Shown here: in pieces, positions 11,517 to 22,881 of the stretch
Layout: every line of letters starts with the position of its first letter
Position numbering within the stretch: position 1 is the stretch's first letter
Assembly: GCA_944739405.2 (NCBI GenBank)
Contig: OX123182.2
Location: forward strand, 14,643,326 to 14,707,325
Direction of reading: 5' to 3'
DNA: 64,000 bases
Source of the DNA: Euclidia mi
Taxonomy: Eukaryota > Arthropoda > Insecta > Lepidoptera > Erebidae
Program-made: the position numbers and the translations under genes
The notes under the pieces: generated by a model
Seen by the model: only the letters and a program-made list of their open reading frames with translations
Told to the model about the DNA's origin: nothing
The model's database searches: none

Positions 11517-12290
11517 CCTAGATAGATAGATAGAAAATTCTTTATTGTACACCATATAGAATACAAATGCTACATATAATGTTATACAATTTTACAAATG
11601 TACAATAGGCGGCCTTATCGCTATAAGCAATTTCTTCCAGGCAACCTTGGGATGGACTAGAAGAGATCAGATAAATAAAAACAGTGGTGTAGTCATAAAA
11701 TGAAGTAAGGATCCATATAGGTATACATACATAAGGACATCAAAATAGTATATCACAAGTACATAAATAGATAAATACATGAATACATAAGTACATAAAT
11801 ACATCAATACATAAATAAATATAGTATACATATAGCTATACAAAATACATAGATACATTGAACTAAATAGAATATAAAAATTCAGTTACATAGCCAAGTA
11901 ATGCTGTTTTATGGCGCTTTTGAATATGCCAAGCGAGTTTGCTTGCCTAATTTCTATCGGCAACGCATTCCACAAGCGTACTGCTTGCACAGTAAAGGAT
12001 TTGTCATAAAAATTTGTGGAATGTGTTGGCATCTGCAGCCTCAGATCCTTAGACGACCTCAGAAACTTTGCATGTGTGTCATGAATGAACTTAAAACGTT
12101 CTTTGAGATACGAAGGGGTGTTCGGGTTGAAAAGGATATTATACAGTAATGTAAGAATGTCCTGCGAAGACGAATTGGGAGCCACTTGAGTTTGCTACGA
12201 AATTCTGATACATGATCATATTTACGTAATCCAAATATGAATCTGATACAAAAGTTTTGGAGACGCTCAAGTTTATCAAGTTCAGTTCAA
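11517..12290 (-). pseudogene. 5'-truncated jockey/CR1-like LINE 3' end
   Basis: On the minus strand, the region from 12,290 encodes a degenerate RT C-terminal domain. An LDKLERLQN string and a FGLRKYDHVSEF string are followed, across frameshifts, by a 99-residue open stretch (12,185-11,886) with FTVQAVRLWNALPIEIRQ and a terminal FKSAIKQHYLAM. The 3' UTR ends in a (TCTA)n tail at 11,517-11,533. The FNLRKYDHVSAF string of the RT remnant at 18,056 is closely related. The 3' UTR is rich in ACAT/ATAC (11,700-11,860). Confidence 0.75.
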
Positions 12291-12430
12291 GCCTATTGCC
12301 GTTACCAGGCACATCACCAGTCTTCGTGCTGCTACTGGGAATTCGGAAAAATCACTAACTTTTTTGCCCGACGCGGGATTCGAAGCCGAGATCTCCGTTC
12401 AGCAGACGCATACGTTATCCACTGGACCTA
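12285..12430 (-). mobile_element. SINE family 1, 5' part (split copy)
   Basis: Continues the body of 11,419-11,516 and ends in a tRNA-like head with a GGATTCGAAGCC-like B-box region (plus-strand view CGGGATTCGAAGCCGAG near 12,374) and ATCCACTGGACC. Confidence 0.75.
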
Positions 12431-12439
12431 GCCTTCACC

Positions 12440-12535
12440 ATTAAGCAAGCGCAAGTGCACGCAGTGGACTCGAATCCGAGACACTGTTTGTAACAGTCTG
12501 TCAGTCGCTCCACTAGGTTATCCCAGCTTCGTTGA
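12440..12535 (-). mobile_element. SINE family 2 head fragment
   Basis: tRNA-like phrases on the minus strand (CCTAGTGGAGCG and GGATTCGAGTCC). Only the 5' head is left. Confidence 0.5.
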
Positions 12536-12539
12536 TAAT

Positions 12540-13415
12540 GAAGCCGATACACGTGGTGTGTTCATTAGATGTTTAACCGCATGTTTTGTCCGCAAAGCGT
12601 GTGGTAACTACTAAGCCAGCTTTTCGGTGTTCCATATAATCGTGTTCAGATATTGTTTACGAAGACTGGCAGTGGTCAAAATGTGATGAAGGAACTATGC
12701 AATCACAAAGACAACGGGTGTTGATCATTTGATCAGTAACAAATGTTTTGCTGCTATTGTACCTAATACTATGCTGTGATCCGCTTTATGGTACATGGTA
12801 ACCGTTTGATATGGAATTCGATAATGTTAGGATACACACAGCTAAGCCGTCACCTGTAGTGGAATGATGATGCTCTATTAAATCTCAGTGCCTGTAAGCC
12901 GTTGTATCTAAAATTTGATAATATTTTCATTTTCACTTTACATTGAAACGAAATCAATAACACAAAGACACTGTCAAATTATAACCCGAAAACAGTGCCA
13001 AGATTTATTCATCCAAACTTCTAGAGTTCGAAAGATTTATGTCAATTTATAACTTACTCAACTCGCTTAATCACACTTTTTTCAAACTTACAACGCGCAA
13101 ACAACGCCTCGTACTTGCGAAGTAGAATAACAATAAATTGGGCTATTCCATATAAGTCTGAAAGTTTCGAACGAATTCAGGGCTAAGATTGTGGTTTAAA
13201 TAAGAAATGAAATCCAAGTACGTGTCTGGAGAATGAAAGAGCAGGCTAAAAGGTCAATCTGTTACTTTAATAGTCGATAAAGATTATGAGAAGAAGTAAA
13301 TTGTAGTCTTGAGATTTGTTAGGGTTACTACGTGCGAAATATTATTTGGATGCTTTAGTTTAGAGTTTCTTTTGTCCAGTTCGGGTTTTTGTATCCTTAG
13401 CAATATATTGGGATG
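12540..13415. repeat. large inverted duplication, right arm, block B
   Basis: Partner of 6290-7130, collinear in inverted orientation over more than 800 bp. It ends abruptly at the start of the LINE at 13,420, which interrupts the arm. Confidence 0.85.
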
Positions 13416-13419
13416 AAAT

Positions 13420-14215
13420 GAAATGGAGATGGTAACAATCATGCATGGTGCGTTAGAGAGGAAAGGAATGAAAGTGAATGTAAGTAAAACGAAAGTTATG
13501 GTTTTTGAAAAGGAGGAATGCGTTACGCCTTGTAATGTTATGATCGATGGACAGCGAGTGGAGCAAGTGAATGAGTTTGTATATTTAGGTACGCTGTTTA
13601 CAAGAGACGGTAAGAATGTAGAAGATATTGAAAGAAGAGTTAATGCAGGTAATAGAGTGAATGGAGCTCTGAAGGCGTTTATGAATAGCCAAAACGTGTC
13701 CAAAAAGGCACGTTTGGCTGTGCATAAAGGGGTGTTAATACCTACTCTTATGTATGGTAGTGATAATTGGGTATGGCAGAAGAGTCATGAAAGTAGAATA
13801 AATGCTGTAGAAATGAGAGCACTGAGAAGTATGTGTGGTGTCTCGCTGACTGACAGAGTAAAGAATTGTGTGATAAGAGAGTGTTGTGGGGTAAAAGAAG
13901 ATGTAGTGACAAGCATCGAGAAAGGTATGTTAAGATGGTTTGGGCACGTGGAGAGGATGGATGACAAAAGACTGACCAAGCAGATATATAAGGCAAGTTT
14001 GGAAGGGACAGGACGAAGGGGAACACCTAGGCGGACGTTCTCTGACCAGATTGGAGACATCCTAAAAACAGGACAGGTGAGAAGTACCCTGAATAGAAGA
14101 GCATGCATGAGGAATCTGATGGGAGTGAATGAAGCAAGAGAGATATGTCAGGATCGTTGCAAATGGCGTTCCGTAGTCTCTGCCTACCCCTCCGGGAAAC
14201 AGGCGTGAGTCTATG
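13420..14215 (+). pseudogene. non-LTR retrotransposon RT, C-terminal part
   Basis: An open frame of 261 codons (13,423-14,208) covers the thumb and C-terminal region of a LINE reverse transcriptase: MKVNVSKTKVMVFE near the start, the FVYLGTLFTRDG motif, LMYGSDNWV, then MLRWFGHVERMDDKRL and a C-terminus ending AYPSGKQA. The catalytic palm is missing, so this is a 5'-truncated copy and cannot act as an RT. The reading frame is uninterrupted, so the insertion is probably not very old. The stop codon lies in the sequence CAGGCGTGAGTCTATGTAT, which is also the tail of SINE family 1. Confidence 0.8.
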
Positions 14216-14269
14216 TATCTATGAAATGGGGGTGGCAGGAATACTTACCTGCATTAAACAAACACGGTA

Positions 14270-14440
14270 GGTAACTAACTACATGTGCACTAGTACATAA
14301 TTAGGTGCGATCACGTCTCTAGCTTAAGCATTTTTGTACTTATGCTTTTCTGGATTTATATCTGAATGAGCTATTTTCTTGTTTCGTCCTATTTAGGCCT
14401 CCTTTTTTGGTAGTCGGGTTATAGTATATTTTTAAACTTA
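14270..14440 (+). mobile_element. foldback MITE, right half only
   Basis: Matches the right half of the palindromic element at 51,345-51,685. Shared phrases are GGTGCGA, GGATTTATATCTGAATGAG, TATTTTCTTGTTTCGTCC and TAGTCGGG. The other half is absent. Confidence 0.65.
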
Positions 14441-14689
14441 TTTTTGTATCATACTAGTATCGAACCCACTACATGCTGTGTAGCATTGTGTCCTCCGTAA
14501 TTCTGAGAGCAGGTCAAATTATCAGTCTTGTTCTTATCACATAGGACAAAAATCATGAGAAGGATCCATCTCGAAGGACCTTGCGCGGTCTGAAAACTGC
14601 ATCACCAGATCTCTAACACACACGAAGAATAGTAATAAAAAAGAAGAATTGTCGCGTTGTCTAACCTTATGATTAGTACACCAGCCAAA
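14441..14689. other. unpaired right-arm sequence, no gene seen
   Basis: No gene and no confident partner in the left arm. Confidence 0.35.
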
Positions 14690-15240
14690 TAACATCCAGC
14701 AACATATGATTATCCTCATTTTGCCACATAAAGATTTTTCCTTCGAGAATAGAACTCACGGAGTCTTTACACTATTCGCTAGACCAACTTGACCAACCAA
14801 AGTATTTATTACCTAAATATATACAATTCATAACAAATGCAAATCTGTGCATCACAATTAATATCCCGAGAGTCTAATCTAAACGAGTCTTGTGCTCAAA
14901 CGGGGCTTAAATCCACTCGGGTGTATTTACTACGTCATAGACGTGACGTCATCGGTCGAATGTCTCTGTCTTATCGAAGTGAGCGCGTTGGCTATTTTTC
15001 AACTGATCGCGATATTCTTTCGTACCTATTCTACCATTTTATCAAAAACCCTTACTCCGATTTCGTATGTTCAGTAAATATGTTTTATTGACTTATAATA
15101 GTTTATTTAACTATATTATTTTGCTTTTGTCTGACAGACTGAGAAACAAAAAAAAAATAGTACAACACCACACACAATCTTATAAACTCAACTTTTCGCA
15201 AGTCTGCAAAGTATATTTTAAAGCCACCTAATTGTACAAA
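14690..15240. repeat. large inverted duplication, right arm, block A
   Basis: Partner of 3740-4340. It is strongest at 14,790-15,145 and fades towards 15,240. The shared open frame at 14,892-15,077 is an incidental property of the repeat. Confidence 0.75.
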
Positions 15241-15619
15241 TTAGTCAACAAAAGAGATTAATAGAGATCACACATAAATTTTTAACAACGTGAGACATTT
15301 TACTCTTCTTGCTAGTCACTGAAAAAAGTCTGACATTCATGCAATAGTTACCGGCATTGATTTATACTCATTACCTACTGATACGCATACTAATGCCGAG
15401 TAAAGTAAAGGAATGAAATGTTCTATCAAGTTGATTTTCTGCATAGTTATGGCATAAGTGACAAAAAATGCAAAAATTGTATCCACTCAGATCCACATAT
15501 ACTTTCGAATTATGATAAAAAAGTAACATTAGTAGGGGCCACTAAGGGAGTGATCGTAGCACGTACAGTATTTGTAGTGTTAATAAGCAGTCAGTACTCT
15601 GGAAGATACTAGCACTAAC
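15241..15619. other. intergenic, no gene seen
   Basis: AT-rich sequence with no recognised element. Confidence 0.4.
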
Positions 15620-15785
15620 CCAGACCATGGAATATCGCCACCCAAAAGTTACAACAGTCAGACGCCAGTGGCTCTGTGGCGAAGCAAATATTCTGTCAAA
15701 ATTAGTAAGACCAGAAAGCGGACTCCGGGCTGTAAGTATTGGATGTAGCCAGAATTACGCTGAAAATATGATGATGATGAAACTT
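15620..15785 (+). mobile_element. SINE family 2, 3' part with (GAT)n tail
   Basis: Begins ACCATGGAATATCGCC and runs through a diverged body to a (GAT)n tail at about 15,769-15,781. The tRNA-like head is missing. Confidence 0.65.
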
Positions 15786-16707
15786 ATGAAACAGCTGTTT
15801 TATTTTTGGGAATTTCGGTAATGTCATAGACCAAAAGCAGTTCAAGATAATGAGTACAGACAGCGCCTAAGCCTTTGGCGGTATACAAAGTATAAGGTTG
15901 TTTAAACGTGTCTACTTAGTTTTATTAATGTCAGTTGACTCATTATCAACATAATAGACCTGTAGTTTATATGAAACGTCGCCGGGGGAAAACCCATAAT
16001 TACATGTATTTCGTTGTAGGCTAAAATTATTTTCAGTCTAGGAAAGCCTTGAAGCATTGTCTGTACTAAAATGTAGATACAAAAGTCTTAATTATGTTAA
16101 CCACCACAATGAAATTATAACTCAAAAGTGTTAAACGTCCTGTTTTTTTTTTCATTTTGTCTAAAGCTCCTCCAAAGAACAATCACACTATTGTTGATGT
16201 TTTCCTTCACTTCGTAAATATAGGTCTCAAACTAAAAGAAATATTGAATGACATCGATCGATGCTTTGGTCTGCTTTATTCAACCTGTTACCAAAGGTTG
16301 CTAAACAAATATAAACAAAGAGCTTTTATTAGCAAACTCCCTGTCATACTGAAGAAAACTTTTATCGAACTCCGATACCTTTTCTTTTTAATGAGCGCAG
16401 CATTTAAATTATTTTAATAAGTACCCAGTGAAACTTTTTCAATTCATTCAAAACTTTATATAATTCTTATAATGTACTTTTAGAGTTTAAATTTTGAGTG
16501 TATAATTAACTAATGCTTTAAACAATAATGAGTTTGATGAGTCATTTTTCTTCGAGGTAATTCTGAGAAATACACAAGTATAGTTTAAACGACGTTTTTT
16601 GGTAAGCAGTAATGCATGTATTCCGTAAATCAGGTTTTGTTACGCTGTTTCTTTTAATTCTCAATAGGCATAACTGATGGATAAAATGATGTTATGACTT
16701 TATTAGC
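15786..16707. other. intergenic, no gene seen
   Basis: An 86-codon frame at 16,157-16,417 has no recognisable family features and is probably chance. Nothing else is supported. Confidence 0.4.
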
Positions 16708-16884
16708 CCACTGTGCAGGGGCTATATGGCAACTGAAGAAACACCCGCTCACGTCATTCTGCACTGCACAAGTGTGCGCGATCAACGGGCAAAGCTGCTG
16801 AACAACCCCAGAACCATGTGTAAGGCTTTGAACGACACCAACCAACTAATGGCTTTCTGGAAGGAGCTAAGGTGGTATGAGTAG
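16708..16884 (+). pseudogene. LINE pol C-terminal fragment
   Basis: 59 codons ending in TAG, reading CRGYMATEETPAHVILHC and then FWKELRWYE. The C-x2-Y/C...H-x4-C pattern and ending match the longer fragment at 51,863-52,219 (CRACMAADETAAHLLLDC ... LQELGWLE). This type of zinc-knuckle-like end follows the RNase H region in several insect LINE and RNase H-bearing pol proteins. Only the extreme 3' coding end remains. Confidence 0.6.
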
Positions 16885-18055
16885 TCGGCGTCAATCAAGT
16901 CGCCACTTACGCACAGTGGCCCAAATAATTGGCTAAGTGCGGAAAACCCGCGACCAACTTTAACTATGACTTTAGTAATATCTACTGGACTCAGTTAGGT
17001 ATTCAGTAAGTAATGAATCTTTATATTTAAAATCATTTCATCAGGTCATATCGAAGAGTTAAGAAACCAGCTCTTAACATCTTTTCAACAATTACTGATA
17101 AATGCTTTTAAAGAGTAATAAAATGCTAAGATTAATATATTTGTTATGTAGTCTAATTTATTTTAAGTGCCTTTTAAAATGAAAAAAATAATATCGCACA
17201 ATTACTTAGGTTTTTTAAAGTAAGCAAGTTTTTTGATCTTAAAGCAATATTCAATTTTTAATGTTTACTTGCCATTAAAGTCAATTTAGTTTGCTTGACT
17301 TTAATTACTTTACTTAGTGGATATAAGAGAAGGTTGAACTATGGATTTATTATAAAACGGTGATGAGTAGGTTCGTAATTGTACTAACAAAAGACTCGCC
17401 CAGTTAGGTACAAGGTGTGTCAAACCAGAGTTTTTATTGTTTCTTAGAAATTTCTTAATAGAAAAACGTACCTTGGTACCTGATTATAAGGAGTTACAAA
17501 TCTTATTAGATAGGTGTAAGGACCGTTGATTAATTGCATAAAATTATAGCACTTTGAACGTTTTACTGGTCGTTTGCTTTTTGTTTTCGAATAGTTTGAA
17601 TTTATTTGCATACGTATAAACATAAAACAAGAAGGGTTATTTATTGTTTAAATAAATGCACGGGCGAAAAATTGTCCAAACGAAATCGCTGCTTTATTTA
17701 TAAGGGTGTAGAAATTCTCGAATCGAGTTGGCGAGTCTCCTTTCACTGATCAAAAAATGGCAAATGAGCTTTACATAAACGTTACAATAGATTAGTCGTT
17801 CATTATTTATTTGTGTTAAGTCTAAGTCCTCTCGACCGTTAATATACTTTTAGGCTCCAGGGAAATTAATCAACACATACCTACACAAACAAGTAAGGTG
17901 CAGAGATTAAATGGTTAACTCATCACTATAGAGTATAGTAGGTTTGATTCTCGCGCCGGACAAAAGGACTTAAAAGTTTCATATAAGAGAAAATAGTTTT
18001 TTTTTGTTATTTGGAACAAAATCTTCTTAAAATCTTTCTACACTATCTATCTAAA
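16885..18055. other. intergenic, no gene seen
   Basis: AT-rich. Positions 17,885-17,965 vaguely resemble a tRNA-derived SINE head (GGTTTGATTCTCGCGCC), too weak to call. A short TATC run occurs near 18,043. Confidence 0.4.
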
Positions 18056-19950
18056 CTAAATATTAGTGTTGGAAAAGTCTCTTGGAACACGTTCTTTTAA
18101 GTTTACTCTTATCCACTGGGGGAAACGTCTGAAGAGCGTATAAAAAGCAGATACGTGATCATACTTGCGAAGATTATAAATGAATCGAATGCAGTTATTT
18201 AGAAGTCGGTCATATTTGTTGAGATGTTCTGCATTCAGGTCATAATAGCACATATCACCACAGTCAATTAAGGGAAAGATTAAGGTCTGCACAAGCATTG
18301 TCTTGGTTTTGGGAGGCAGAAAATTCTTGAGGCGATATAAGGCGCGGAGAGTACCGGTGACTCTCTGACTAACACTAGTAACCTGGGCTTGCCAGTCGAG
18401 AGTGGAATCAATATGCAATCCTAGGTCTTATACGACAGGACTAAACGGAATTATTAGCCCACGTAACCGGAGGCAGGGTTGTTAAGTCTAGTCTGCGTAT
18501 CATGCATTGACTGCCTACGATTATGGCTTGACATTTGGCAGGATTGACATCAAGGCCGAAATCTTTGGACCATGCCAAAATCGTGTCCAAATCTCTGTTC
18601 ACCTCTGCTATCGCCAAAGCCACGTTATCCACTCTCGCCTGGGAATACAGCGGCAAGTCGTCGGCGTAAAGATGATACGAACATTGAAGTCTAGGGGTCA
18701 AGAGGTTAATAAAAATAGAGAAAAGTAAAGGAGAGGGTATGCCACCTTGAGGGACACCAGAGCTAAGATCACGCCAACTTGATGAAATTTCAACAACGAG
18801 GACCGCCTGCTGTCATCCCTGAAGATACGTTGAGAACCATTCCAGTGAACCAGGCGAGATCAGAAGATGGGAAAGGATTGATAGAAGGATGTTGTGACTA
18901 ACGGTATTAAAGGCGTTCGAGAAGTCAACCAAGGCCAACACAGTGACCTTAGTCTCCTCCATACCCACCCTAATATCACCAGTCACTTTAAGGAGGGCGG
19001 AGGTAGTGCTATAGCTAGGTCTGAAGCCAGATTGCAAAGGACTCAAAAGCTTGTTTTGATGTACAAAACTGGATAGTTGCTTATGCACACTAGCTTCTAG
19101 CACTTTGGATAGGAAGGGAAGTATAGAGATGGGACGATAGTGTTTTGGGAGAGAAGGACTCTGGATTTTAGGCAATGGGATTACAAATACTTAACGTCAC
19201 AAGGAAGGGAAGGTACCACTGGCTAGTGAAAAGTTGACGATGTGCGATATAGGAAAGGTGAGGTGATCAAGGATAATGGTGATCATACGACGGCTTATGC
19301 CATCGTATCCCACTACGTTGGACTTGATGGAAAGGACAATTTTCTTGATCTCACTCGGTGTCACTGGAGAAAAACTAAAGGGAGTTGTGTCAGGCCGAGG
19401 CAGGCCAGCCACATAATCAATAGTATGACGTCTGGTTTGGAGATCCAATTGAAAAGTAGAGGAGAAATGTTAGTTTAAATCCTCCAAACCAACCGTCATC
19501 TGAAAATATGTGTGTTGTTGCTTGCCAATACCTAGAGTCCCGAGGAACTTCCAGATATTGGCCCCCTGCCAATATCTGGAAGTTCCTCCATGAGGAATTT
19601 ATGTTGTCTAGAATATGGCGGCGTTTAGCGTTCCGCTCCATCTGGTTACAGCGATTTCTTGTAGCCTTGAAGAGGTTCCAGTTTTCGTCAGACCGATCCC
19701 GTCAGAACTGCCGAAATGCTCGATCCCTGCGCCTCATTACCATCTGTATACCTCTAGTCATCCACGGAGCCGGAGGACGTTTTATTTTTATTTTCCTTAC
19801 GGGGGCATGTTTGTCGAATAAATTCAGGACTATGTTATTGAACGTATCTACCTTCTCATCCACAGTAGCAGGCGCCGTCACCTGATTCCAATTGCGTTCA
19901 GAGGCATCCTTTTCCAAACAGTCACGATCTATACGTCCAAAACAACGCAA
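18056..19950 (-). pseudogene. CR1/jockey-like non-LTR retrotransposon ORF2 remnant
   Basis: Five minus-strand segments in changing frames form one decayed reverse transcriptase, read from 19,950 down to 18,056. A pre-RT region contains RKIKIKRPPAPWMTRG (about 19,800). Then come the RT N-terminus with SNVVGYDGISRRM (about 19,310), the finger region HYRPISILPFLSKVLE (about 19,140), motif A as VDFSNAFNTV (about 18,920), the catalytic YADD in HLYADDLPLYSQ (about 18,660), and the thumb and C-terminus with DSTLDWQAQVTSV (about 18,410). No endonuclease domain is seen upstream, so the copy is 5'-truncated. Several frameshifts and stops make it inactive. Its C-terminus is related to the fragment at 11,517-12,290. 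Confidence 0.82.
19542..19588. repeat. perfect 21-bp hairpin inside LINE remnant
   Basis: Arms 19,542-19,562 and 19,568-19,588 are exact reverse complements around a 5-nt spacer. It lies inside decayed RT coding sequence, where such symmetry is not expected. Confidence 0.9.
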
Positions 19951-20203
19951 GTGCAGTACCTTAGGATGGGGTTTAGGTGGTTTAAGGTTATAGGAAAGGA
20001 AGAGGAGATCATGGTGAAAAAAACCGGGAGCAGGGAATTAGTCATGGGAATGGACTAGGGAGGGTATACATATTGGTATGTGTACATGAATGAATTTTGA
20101 TAATATCTAACAAGATAAATTTTAAGTAGTCTATCAAATTAATGTTTAATATTATTTACAAATAAAAGACTAGGTTTAAAAACATACAATTATATTTAGT
20201 CTA
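19951..20203. other. intergenic, no gene seen
   Basis: Short spacer between LINE remnant and MITE, with no recognised feature. Confidence 0.4.
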
Positions 20204-20500
20204 TATGTTACTGTAAAAGCCCGAAGTACGGTAAATCTTGAGATTTCCCAGTAAAACCTAAGATTTACCAGCATGCGTTGGTAAATGACCGAATTTTTAA
20301 ATAAAAAAAACCGAATTGACGGATCCCTGCTTCGCAGGGATCCTATTTTTGGATAAAGAGTCACAAGAAAACCTAACATAACCTAGTTGTTGAGTTACAG
20401 TCTCACCTAACCTTACTAACAACTGTTGAAAATAATGACTTCTGGATTTACTGAGAAATCTTAAGATTTACTGCACTTTAGGCTTTTGCAGTAACATTTA
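20204..20500. mobile_element. MITE with long terminal inverted repeats
   Basis: The left end ATGTTACTGTAAAAGCC and the reverse complement of the right end ATGTTACTGCAAAAGCC start inverted repeats of about 55 bp at roughly 90 percent identity. The centre holds a GC-rich 10-bp hairpin (GGATCCCTGC, 20,321-20,343). No coding capacity. The target duplication is unclear, so the exact ends may be off by a few bases. Confidence 0.7.
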
Positions 20501-22606
20501 CCTATATATCTAACCTATCTCAAATCGTATGATTTAGGTTTTCTGATTTAGGTTTTATGTTATTTAAAATGGTTCCATTAATTGTATTGTTTATCTTCGT
20601 TCACTACTATTTTTAGAAATTATACATTTTACTACCATACCAACACGACATTAACAATTCTGCACTGGGCACTAAGAGTGATAAGAAATTCAAATTCAAA
20701 ATCATCTATTCGTATAGGTTACAAAAGCAATGCTTATGAAACAATAATAATACGTTTATACAATATGTTTTTTAAATATGTACTTCAAACCACGCCTCAA
20801 CACTTATTACGATAGATAAATACATATGATCAGACTCATAACATAAATACGATTGTTTGAATAAGTATAGGAAGGAAATATTGTTATAATGAAGTGAATA
20901 GGAATCTACCAAGAACATTAAGCTTATATAAATTACTTATAGCAGCAAAAAGGTTGACAATAAAAATACTAAACTTCTCTGAACACTGTGCGGAAACGAT
21001 ATGTGCTGTAGCACAGCTATACCTAGTTTCGCCTGCAATTTTATAATTCTGCTGTTGGAAAAATCTCATCTTTGCCTGGATATTTATTCGTTTTTGAATG
21101 CAGAAGTTTATTTTCTTTTTGGTTTGACTAATACAGGAAATTTTATCCAATCCATCTTGAGAGAGGGTGCAAGGGGCGACACTGTGAGACGAAGAAAGTC
21201 CCCCATGTCCAGAATTAATAAATATTGTGTTTTTAAAAAGGAAACCATTAATATTCGCTAGGTATTTTAGATTCATGGTAACTCTTATCATTTCTGCTGT
21301 CTACAGAAGAACTTCTCAGAAACCTTGTTATTCTTCATACAAAATAAACATCTTGTTAAACATGCTGTACGTGAAATACGTGTTTTAATATTTAGGTGAT
21401 ATCGTTTAGTGAGAAAGACCACCAGTCAGACGCTATTTGACTTTTCAACTTAACATACGCTTACAGCAAATCGGTAAGTATTATTAGACAAATTTCTATC
21501 GTTATTCACATAATGATTGGTCTCTGCACCACCCAAAGAAGAGTATTAAGTCCACCCTGGTACATTATATTTTGTTTTGTGCAAAGAACTGTACCTAAAT
21601 AAAATATATTTTTGTATTTGTGGTAAATTTAGGCAAAGGCAATTTATGGACACATAAAACTTTAAATCAACAAACTGATTATACTGTATGTTTAAAAGGC
21701 AAAAACAATTTTTAAAATGATACAGTCCTTTTTTGGTATCGCTATGGAATGAAAATGAAAACCCTTGTAGCAGGGACCCCCACCACTAAAAAGGGAGAAC
21801 TATTCAGCCAATGTTTATAATGTGCTGGATTTTATTAAAATTCTGGAATGAATTTAAATATATTATGTAGCCAAGCCCATGAATAAAAAAATAGTTAAAA
21901 AAACACAAGAAACATTTTTTTATCACGAACATGCTTGGAAGAGTTATATTTTACAACTTCTAGTTTTTTGAGGAAATAAAGATTTTTTGTGCGAAGGGTT
22001 CGAACAAAAAATCTTTATTTCCTCTGTGTGACTTACAATAAAAAAAACAATAAACCTAATGGCACAAAAATCTAGGACATGCGACCTTCAAAATAGACCA
22101 CATGTAGTTTTATAAATGGCCGCATTAGCGCTGGGCACGGATCTGCACTCCACTTGCCATTGTCTTTTATCACGTTTACTTTGCCAGAACTAAAATAAAA
22201 TTCACATTAACTACGTGATAGAATATAAACAAACACCGATGAGTATAGCTTTTATTAGCAATGGTGATTAATATAGCGTCTTTTCATAATCGATTGGTTC
22301 ATAATTGATCGGTAAAGTCAAGCAACTTGTGTTGTGTGTCAGTTAATTGAACGCTTCCGTGCTTCGAAAGGCGCGTAAAAACGTCGGTCCTGGTTCTTGT
22401 CTCAGGACAAGAATTGTTAGGCAATCCGAAGGCTATTAGGCCTAAAAACTCAGACACTAGAGTTGGCAACACACTCATTTGAAAAACCATTCATGTTGAT
22501 ATTTTTTGTACTTATTACAAAACCTTATTTATAATTATTTAATATTATTAGCTTTAATATTCATGATGTTTTTATTGTATTGCCCATAGAACATAATTAT
22601 GTGACG
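20501..22606. other. intergenic, no gene seen; contains a hairpin and SINE-like remnant
   Basis: Mostly AT-rich sequence. Positions 22,330-22,480 contain phrases (CGTCGGTCCTGG, CACTAGAGTTGGCAA) that resemble decayed lepidopteran SINE bodies. The open frames at 20,884-21,291 (minus) and 21,001-21,261 (plus) overlap each other and show no family features. Confidence 0.4.
21970..22024. repeat. perfect 21-bp hairpin
   Basis: Arms 21,970-21,990 and 22,004-22,024 are exact reverse complements. The 13-nt spacer can extend the pairing with one mismatch. Confidence 0.9.
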
Positions 22607-22667
22607 ATGGTGACAGCGCGCAGATACTTCATAACTCAATATTTCGAAGGAGAACCGAAGAGGGGTG
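22607..22667 (+). pseudogene. prostaglandin reductase-like pseudogene, N-terminal part
   Basis: An ATG at 22,607 opens a frame reading MVTARRYFITQYFEGEPKRG, the expected N-terminus of the prostaglandin reductase 1 / leukotriene B4 12-hydroxydehydrogenase family (medium-chain, zinc-free reductases using NADPH). At the base after this stretch a 13.2-kb LTR element begins. The next residues of the same protein (DFKLVEYELP) resume at 35,865 on the far side. The last four bases, GGTG, are duplicated on the other side as target-site duplication, which proves the two parts were one continuous sequence. Confidence 0.9.
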
Positions 22668-22881
22668 TGTAAAGTTATGAAATTTGATATTACGAATTTA
22701 TTGTAGTAATAAGTTCACACCTCACGTGTACTGAATATTGCAAACTTGCAACTTACAATTAGTTACTGCGCAATTAGGCATTTACTTTATTTTGTATTTA
22801 ATAAGTTTTAAGTATTCAAATAAATGACACGAAACGAGTAACATGTTTCATTGGAGTCACCTCAAACCCCGACATATTTCA
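22668..22881 (+). repeat. outer Gypsy 5' LTR
   Basis: 214 bp, starting TGTAAAGT and ending ATATTTCA. Three substitutions separate it from the 3' LTR (98.6 percent identity). Confidence 0.96.

Noticed and set aside
13284..14108. Minus-strand frames of 92-139 codons opposite the LINE at 13,420
   Set aside because: They lie antisense to a clear RT C-terminus and are rich in low-complexity Ser/Leu/Phe.
3929..15077. Two similar short proteins (3929-4141 minus and 14,892-15,077 plus) as a gene pair
   Set aside because: They are explained by block A of the inverted duplication. They carry no family motif, and the similarity is at DNA level inside and outside the frame.
3321..15785. SINE family 2 copies at 3321 and 15,620 as outer ends of the inverted duplication
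   Set aside because: Their opposite orientation fits, but the left copy has its own target duplication, so it is an independent later insertion.
20884..21291. A 135-codon minus-strand frame
   Set aside because: No ordered domains, low-complexity composition, overlapped by a frame on the other strand. It is best seen as chance.
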